NCBI RefSeq assembly: GCF_003144195.1 | Contig: NW_020290007.1 | Coordinates: 67,556 to 131,555 of the forward strand | DNA length: 64,000 bases | Source of the DNA: Ceraceosorus guamensis | Lineage: Eukaryota; Basidiomycota; Exobasidiomycetes; Ceraceosorales; Ceraceosoraceae | Reading direction: 5' to 3' | Shown here: positions 57,655 to 64,000 of the stretch, piece after piece | Layout of the letters: each line of letters opens with the position of its first letter | How positions within the stretch are numbered: the stretch's first letter is position 1 | Notes under the pieces: generated by a model | What the model was told of the DNA's origin: nothing | Databases searched by the model: none | The model's input: only the letters and a program-made list of their open reading frames with translations | Translations under genes and position numbers: made by a program

Positions 57655-58725
57655 CTAGGGGATTTTCATCTTGATTCGAGGAGCATCGTAGATGTGCAGT
57701 TGTCCCAAGCGCAATACAGGCGCCTCCCTAAAGCCCTGCGCTCTGTGCTCGGGTAAGGGCCAAGCATCTTCGACACGGTCAGTATGAGCCACTATCAGCG
57801 AAGGTTCCAAGGGGTCCACTTCGTTCTTGATGTGTGGGGCGCCGTCGATGTGCCCGTTTGGCCAAGAATGCGCGAGCGGGCCATGTGTGGACGGCTGTCC
57901 TTTGTGAAGCCGAGGAGGTGAAGATCTGCCTGGCGCAGGCTTGAAAGGTCTGACACGGTCTGCATGCCCTGTTTGAGGAGCTGTGAAGGTTTTGGACTTG
58001 CTCCCCAAACGCGACAAGCGAGCCGGGGACGCCATGCCTAGCAATCGTTCCGCTTGTCTTTCACGAGCGCGAGCTTTGGCCTGCAAGACGCGCAAAGGTC
58101 AGAGAACGTTGAACTCTTAGCTCGCCACCACTTTGCCTTTACTCGACCTAGCTGCCGTCCTCATCATCATCATGGGACTCACGATAGAATCAGGAGGTTT
58201 CAGCTGCATCAGAGCGACGGTCCTTGCTCCAGTCATGCCGCTCTTGCGACTCCTAGCTTCGTACAGTGCTGCCCGCCATTCCGATTTCGTGATCGCGCCC
58301 GTGTTGCGCACCTGCGGCTCTGGCTCGACAACGCGAGTATCTGTGCTGCTGCACTGGGCCGCATGCAACATTCGATACGAGGCCTTGGCGCACCGTACGA
58401 GCACCTGGCCGACAGTTCTCTTGCGCAGTCGCCTTGCTTCCGACGCCTGTTCTGTCTCGAGGTTGTTCCAGCTGCCATGCTCAAAACTTCGCGAGTCAAA
58501 GGCAGACTCTTCGCGACTGGCTTGCCTCAGGCCTGACTCCTGCGAATAGGTGTCGCTTCTTGACGATCTGCTGGCGCTCCATTTCCATGTTCGACCAAGT
58601 GCGAGCCTGTCTGCTAGCATCAAGGACATCGTGATTAGCACGCCAGCGCCTATTGCGCAGCCAGCGAGCCTATCGATAGCTGCGCGACGCTTCGAACGTG
58701 CGAAAGGCGCCGCGTCGCCATTCAT
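57655..58725 (-). CDS. Unrecognised protein with one N-terminal membrane segment
   Basis: Exons 58132-58725 and 57655-58080 are joined in phase 0 and encode 339 residues. The start MNGDAAPFARSKRRAAID is basic and is followed by a single hydrophobic helix (CAIGAGVLITMSLMLADRL, about residues 22-40). The rest is soluble and charged. Two stretches look structured: ARRLRKRTVGQVLVRCAKASYRML and KSEWRAALYEARSRKSG. The Pro/His-rich C-terminal half ends in HIYDAPRIKMKIP. A basic start plus one helix would suit an inner-mitochondrial or ER membrane anchor, but no family was recognised. The intron (58081-58131, 51 nt) uses GTGGTG; a donor at GTGGCG 3 nt further would add one residue. Confidence 0.55.
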
Positions 58726-60359
58726 GCTGATGCGATGGAAGGCAGAGAAAGGGGCGCGGTGTACTCAAGCTTGGCGTGCAGGCCGAGATGGTCATGGGGT
58801 GCGTTGAAACTGATGAACACGATGAGACAGACGACACTGACTCTGACCTTCACATCATAGCCATGATCGGCTACTTGCACCAACGGCTGGGTATGCGTGA
58901 ACTCTTGATCCTCTCCCGAATCGCTGATCTGTCGCAAATTGGATCACAGCTCAACGCCTGTCGCATCGACTCGAGCTATGATCATCTTTGCCACTTGCCA
59001 TTCACCCACTCTGCCTCGAGCTGAGGTCTGAAGCACACAGCAGCTGCTCGCCACAATCCGTAAACGACGCAGAAGCGCGCAAAAGTTCGCAATGGTAGCT
59101 TCGTTGAGATCGTCACTGTGGCAAAGGCGTTACGCGGACGTGAACAGCGATCTTGGCAATTAAGTCGTGACTTTGGCAAACGCGGGACGAGTGGGCGTTC
59201 GATGGAAACATCACTTGCTGAGTGCCATCAAACACACCCGAACACAGTCGTCCCGCGCTCGTTGCGCTTGGATGATTCGAAGCAAGGCTCGCACGGTGGG
59301 ACCATTGCTGAGACCTGCAACCCTCATGAGCAACTTTCGAAGGCTTGCCTGCTGTTCCACCTTGCCTTGATCTTCATCCACAGCAATTCAACTGATCGAC
59401 CCCACAGAGCAATGGGCGGAGCACCGACTCTCAATTAAACACGGAGCAGCAAGTGACCTCTGCCATGACGCGAATCGTGATGGACTTAGGTGACGTTGAC
59501 AGGCGCAAGTGCAGCACTTGCCACCCAACATTCTTTGAGTGACACGGTGGCGGGGATGTGGACGAATCAATCAGCAGCCGTGATGAGTGACGCGCGCGCC
59601 ACTGTCACGCGCGCCACTCACTGTGTAGATACTCGATCTGGGCCCATGCAGCACTCATCGAGCAAGTCAAGTGCGCTTTGCCACTCGGGAATCTCGACTG
59701 GCTTTGACTTGGCGCAAGGAGATGCACCCAAGCCAGTGAAAGGTCTCACGCCCTTCTGAGAGCTCGCCGGGATGTCCTGGTGAGCAGAGAGACCTGTCTA
59801 GTCGCTGGCAGCAGCAGCAGCTCGACAGTGCCGTACACATGGTCCACCCGCACTCCGCCATAACAATCCCATGCGCGCTGTGGTGACAGATTGCGTTAAG
59901 GCACCCAAGGAGACCCGAATCAAGATCTCAAGAGCTGGACCTCAGGCACTATCACGAGTGCGCCCACACTTGGGCGAGTCGGCTCGCATCGAACGATAAC
60001 AATAACGCGCTTATGTCATTGAGCCTGTATGGAAGATGTACAACGCTGGAACATGTACCTTCGCCAAGCTGACTTTCGCGAATGGAGGGTGAGGTCGATG
60101 ATGATGATGATGTTGCTGATGGTGATTACCAGGCCGGTTGTAGGTATGTAGGTGAGTACGCGAAACTGTGTGCGGGAAAGAAAAAAAGGACGGTGCAAGC
60201 AGATGTGTTGTGGTCTAGGCTCAGCCTTTTACGTAGACCAGAGGTGAAAGTGCGAATTGTCCGAGGGCGTACAGAGGCTACCATGTGCGGCTTGACACGT
60301 CGCGAATGCAACAACGGTCAAGTGCCTCTTAGTGCGGTGAGAGTGGTGTCAGGAGTTGC
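58726..60359. other. Intergenic interval (1.6 kb)
   Basis: Both flanking genes are on the minus strand. Only variants of the intergenic motif (near 59160, 59470 and 59955), a short CAGCAG run near 59806 and a GATGATGATGATGATG run near 60098 were noted. No gene was recognised. Confidence 0.5.
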
Positions 60360-61817
60360 TCAGAGCGCCAAACTAGCTGCCAGGGCAGCAGCACCGAGGA
60401 GCACAGTGAAAGAGGCGGCAGCGGTGGCTGGTGCGCCGGACGAGCTTCCACCGGTGGTCGCAGAGTTGCTGTTGCCCTTGCTAGCGCTAGAAGTCGCGCC
60501 AGCTTTGGCACTGCCGGTGCTTGTAGCGCTCTTCCAGTCACCGAGATCGTACTGAGCAGATCCAGCTCCTCCGTCAGTGACATTGACGAAGGAGTGGGTG
60601 GGCAAAATGTCCTTTGGCTTGGTGGGCTTGTCACCCTGAGCGAATTGGTTGCTGTACCAAGGCAGGTCCCACAGGTCAGGGATGGCACCGACGATCTTGT
60701 ATTGCTTGTTCTTCTGAGCGGCGTTGACGAGGGAGCCGGCAGCCTTGATGGCCTGATCGGTCGTCTCGTGTTCCAGGGTGATCACACCGTCGTTCTTGCT
60801 GCCAGACACCCAGCTGACTTGTTCCTTGGTGACCGTCTCGAGATCAGGTGCACTCTGCACGCAGGACTGAATCGAGGTCGCGGTACCGTGTCCTTGGCGC
60901 AAGCACCAGTCATCGGCGTCCTTCGTCCACAGCACGGTCTGCATGCCGAGCACGCGGGCGATCGCACGGACACGAGCATCAGCGTCTCCCTCGGGAGGAC
61001 GGAAGTAGGCAGGCACTTTGCCAGTCAGGTCGTAGATGATCTGTTGAGTCCATCCGAGATCTCCGAGAATTTCGAGGTCGCTCTTCGTCGACTGCAAGGT
61101 GTGACTCCAAGTATGGATACCGAGATGGGCGCTGTCAACAGCAGCCAATTGAGACATGACGTCGGGGGCCCACGCGATAGCGGAACCAATGAGAAAGTGC
61201 GTGGTTGCGATGTTCTCCTTCTTGATGAGGTCGATGAGCGGTGGTGTACCGTTGGGGGTAGGTCCATCGTCAAAGCCGAAAGCGAGGGTGCCCTGAGGTG
61301 CTTGCCAGATGTCACCGTCGTTGCACTTGGAGAGCGTCCAGGAGCATACAGCGTTCATGTCGGTGCCCTTGGGGTAAGCGATCAGACCGTCAGGAGTTTC
61401 CTTGGATGCAGGGATGTCGGGGATCTGACCAGCCTTCTTAGCCTTGTTGTACGCATCGACCCAGGCCTGAGGCAGAGAGCTAGGAGGTGGGACCTCTCCG
61501 GGAGTGGGGTACTTTTGGCCATTGCCAGATACAGCAGGCAAGGTGGCCTGACGCTTCTTGAGGGTCGCCTCATCGACGTCGCGAGGTCGAAGGTGGTCAG
61601 TGCCGAGAATACATCCGCCACGCTTGTCGTGCTTGTGCGTCAAGTCGTGGCTGCCGCTCCGAGCTTGAACCATGCGCGCGAGCATGTCCTTGTGGATGCC
61701 TGCTTGAGCGCCATCGCGACCGAAGAGATGACTGGCGGGCTCAGCCAGACTGGCAACGGTAGACGTGGTAGCCACGGCGAGAGAGGCCGCGATGAAGGCG
61801 GAAGATGAAAATTTCAT
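60360..61817 (-). CDS. Chitin deacetylase, GPI-anchored (polysaccharide deacetylase, CE4)
   Basis: One exon encodes 485 residues. A signal peptide is visible (MKFSSSAFIAASLAVATTSTVA). The NodB/CE4 domain spans roughly residues 170-370. Motif 1 is LAFGFDDGPTPNG with the catalytic Asp pair (about 182-183). Motif 2 is HTWSHTL with the metal-binding histidines (about 238). Motif 3 is the Arg-containing YFRPPEGDADARVRAI. Late motifs are WTKDADDW and ITLEHET. The C-terminus is Ser/Gly/Ala/Thr-rich and ends in a hydrophobic tail (FTVLLGAAALAASLAL), which indicates a GPI anchor. The enzyme converts cell-wall chitin to chitosan outside the plasma membrane, which in plant-associated fungi can also reduce recognition by the host. 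There are no introns. Confidence 0.93.
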   Translation of the reverse strand: MKFSSSAFIAASLAVATTSTVASLAEPASHLFGRDGAQAGIHKDMLARMVQARSGSHDLTHKHDKRGGCILGTDHLRPRDVDEATLKKRQATLPAVSGNGQKYPTPGEVPPPSSLPQAWVDAYNKAKKAGQIPDIPASKETPDGLIAYPKGTDMNAVCSWTLSKCNDGDIWQAPQGTLAFGFDDGPTPNGTPPLIDLIKKENIATTHFLIGSAIAWAPDVMSQLAAVDSAHLGIHTWSHTLQSTKSDLEILGDLGWTQQIIYDLTGKVPAYFRPPEGDADARVRAIARVLGMQTVLWTKDADDWCLRQGHGTATSIQSCVQSAPDLETVTKEQVSWVSGSKNDGVITLEHETTDQAIKAAGSLVNAAQKNKQYKIVGAIPDLWDLPWYSNQFAQGDKPTKPKDILPTHSFVNVTDGGAGSAQYDLGDWKSATSTGSAKAGATSSASKGNSNSATTGGSSSGAPATAAASFTVLLGAAALAASLAL

Positions 61818-64000
61818 GATGACCGTTCTCGTCGGCGAGCAAAGCTGACGTCGTATCCGGAGCTGAACGGGTGTGAGGCGTCAAGGGAAGTTTCGAAAGG
61901 TGTTGAAGCGTGAGTAGCTACTGAGTCGAGGTGTGTAGCTTTCGGAGGGGCAAGACTTGAGAAAGAGCGTGCAAGGACGATTTGGAATATTATCGCAGGT
62001 CGTGTGTGGAATTGATTGCAAGGGAAGGTGATCTAGTCTTGAATTGGAGGACGTGAGCGGGGGTGGGGGAGCTGAGGTGTGCCGACGAGCGGGGTGTGTG
62101 GTGGGGTGGACGCGGGCGTGATGGGCGTTGGGTGTGATTTATGAGACCCATCAGCAGCGGTCAATTGATGAAGACGACCGGTCCCAGGTACAGTTTGTCG
62201 CGGTCACCCGAGCAGCCTGCTCTCGATCGAACTGATGTGATGCTGACGCATGGGAAACTCGATCTGTACCGGTGTCAAAGGCATGCCTCTCTATTCGCGC
62301 TACAACGGTCGACTGATGCGAGCAGGCAGGCGAGTAGTGCCATGTTGCATGTGCAGGAAACTTGCTCGATCATTTGCGCGTTGGGCCTTCCATCTCATCT
62401 CACCGAGGCTTCGCGGTCTTCGCCGCCGCCACCAGATGAGTTGTATATAGCGGGTCGGTCTCTTCCCTAGTCTGCCTTGCTCACTCCGAGCACGATTGGC
62501 CGGCCGCGCCAAGTGCAGCGCAGTTCCACAACACAAAGGACAAGTGCTAAAAGGCGCGCAGACATGATGCGCGGTTGTTGCATGGGGAGGGACAGATGGC
62601 AAGGTCTTGTCTTGCTGCACCGCTCAACGGAAATCCGGGCCTGTTTATCCTGAGAGCGCGTTGTTGCACGCTGATACGCAAACGCTGACAGCCTGCTGCA
62701 GCTTTAGCAAGCTCTCACCTCGCGCGTGCCCGAGCGGGCATGAGCCGGTCGGTCCAACGCGCGAGGCAAGGAAGCTCCAAGGCAGCAATCACAAATATAG
62801 CATATGTGCAGCAACTGTAAGCAGCGCGTCACAAGGCTCGTGCGCCTCCTTCACAAGACCCTCGCAGCAGTCGCTCGCCCAAAAGATTCTGCAATCGTGA
62901 ATCTAGCTGCAGAAGTGCCTCGAGAGGCGACATGCTCTGGCGTGGCCCGTCCCTTTATCTGCCCTCTCCAAAAGCGCTTCCATGGAATGCCTTTGAGTGC
63001 GCGGGCGACCAGACCGATAGAATATAATAATATCAACACAAATTTGCGACCGCACATCTTCTACATTTGACATGATGGCGGCAGCAGGTCAGTGTCATGA
63101 GATCTGCTGGCGACCCCTGTCTGCGCCCACCCGCCCTTTTTGCGTTCCGCGCTCGCGTTCGGTATTGTAGTAAATGATGTGAATGATGATATATATATAT
63201 ATATATGATGTACGCGATGCAGCCCGACGGGCGGATACCGCGGTGACTGGCCTGCTGGCTCAGCGGGCCGAGCACGAGCGCGACGGCGCAGCAGCTATAC
63301 GAGAGCGTTGCACAAGTCGTGAGTGCTGGATGGGGATCGAGCGGGCTGCAGGCCTCAGAACGGCCTGCCCAACAGCAATACAGCAATAATCTCTTCTCGC
63401 TCTCACTCAAGACTGCATGATTTGATTATTGGACCTCGGTTCAACCTCAAATTCCAGGGAGAAGCCGTAGATGGTCGTGTCCCACTATTCTACTACTACT
63501 ACTGCTCCTACTCTACAACACCAATATTACGGTCTCGAGTCAGAGAGTAGACTCTTGACTGTTGACTGTAGTATGCAGGTGCGTCCAGATGACCGAGCGC
63601 TTACGCGAGCTTCTTTGAAGCTCAGACGCGCCCTGACAGCTTGTAAGTAAGGGTCCCATCCACTTACTTCTTGATTTTGTTCTCTGCCCTGTCTTGTGTA
63701 ATTCCTACCATTTACGACATACGTTCTTGATTATCCTTGACATCAGCTTTCGAGCCGTGACGTGTGCTAGCTCTTGATGTTCTCACATCCGACGCTGCTG
63801 GTGTGATGCGTCAATCTCGCTCCAGCTGGCTACACGCGACGCAGGGCCCCTGCACACCACCTTACCGGCGGTTCCATCTGACACGACGGAAATAAGCGAG
63901 CTAAAAAAAAAGGGCCGCGGTCAACCCTAGCTTAGCGCGCGTGGTTAGCGTTTCTTGCACCGCATCACGTCTCGTTTCTAAATCGAAACCACAGCTCAAG
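61818..64000. other. Right-hand gene-free end (2.2 kb)
   Basis: This is the upstream region of the chitin deacetylase and unassigned DNA to the window edge. It contains a TA tract at about 63189-63206, a TAC-rich run near 63489-63502 and motif variants near 62893 and 63317. No gene was recognised. Confidence 0.5.
63189..63206. repeat. (TA)n tract
   Basis: About nine TA units between GATGA and GATG, in gene-free sequence. Confidence 0.8.

Noticed and set aside
60594-61808. 404-codon plus-strand open frame opposite the chitin deacetylase
   Set aside because: It is an antisense shadow of a well-supported gene with strong codon bias; it has no domain or signal of its own.
1-64000. A coordinated gene cluster or novel multi-gene system
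   Set aside because: The flavoprotein, Zn2Cys6 regulator and transporter are separated by unrelated housekeeping genes, and no core biosynthetic enzyme, effector array or defence module is present. The arrangement looks like ordinary fungal gene order.

Overview
The window is nuclear DNA of a filamentous or yeast-like fungus, almost certainly a basidiomycete and most likely a smut relative (Ustilaginomycotina). This rests on the gene set (SCAP with a sterol-sensing domain, fungal urease, Zn2Cys6 regulator, GPI-anchored chitin deacetylase, Qcr9, Mss51), on many short introns of about 60-120 nt with GTGAGT-type donors, CTGAC/CTAAC-like branch sites and CAG/TAG acceptors, and on moderately GC-rich sequence. 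The species cannot be named from the sequence alone. No rRNA, tRNA, transposon, viral relic or CRISPR array was recognised.

Layout, left to right: a partial minus-strand gene (1-250); SCAP/Scp1 (+, 1408-5997); an Msc2-type zinc transporter (-, 6390-9761); prefoldin subunit 5 (+, 10683-11511); a PHD-finger protein (-, 11881-15276); a 3.6 kb gap; urease (+, 18884-21755); Mss51 (-, 21942-24029); proteasome alpha subunit Pre5/PSMA1 (-, 24645-25885); Atp23 (+, 26382-27725); an aquaglyceroporin (-, 28072-29871); a 3.8 kb gap; an unrecognised gene (+, 33710-34722); a SidA-like flavoprotein (-, 35166-38131); Qcr9 (+, 39747-40534); a Zn2Cys6 regulator (-, 40789-44299); a secreted sedolisin (-, 45556-47328); a RecQ/Sgs1 helicase (-, 49547-54094); an AIF/FSP1-like oxidoreductase (+, 56128-57489); an unrecognised membrane-anchored protein (-, 57655-58725); and a chitin deacetylase (-, 60360-61817). 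Exon chains were built by hand. Every chain gives an intact reading frame, and family motifs are continuous across the joins that could be checked.

Most genes sit in convergent pairs separated by 170-450 bp, alternating with wider divergent intervals. Several products serve mitochondria (Mss51, Atp23, Qcr9, possibly the AIF-like protein), but these are scattered housekeeping genes, and no biosynthetic cluster or operon-like system is apparent. The gene-free intervals are not featureless: an exact 10-mer, AGTCACGAGT or its reverse complement, occurs at least eleven times and every copy found is intergenic. This is the strongest unexplained signal in the window. Other points worth following are a proteasome gene whose first coding exon is just the ATG followed by an 8-nt microexon, an Mss51 that keeps its two Cys-Pro motifs but appears to have lost the partner zinc ligands, and a CCAAT cluster upstream of Qcr9.
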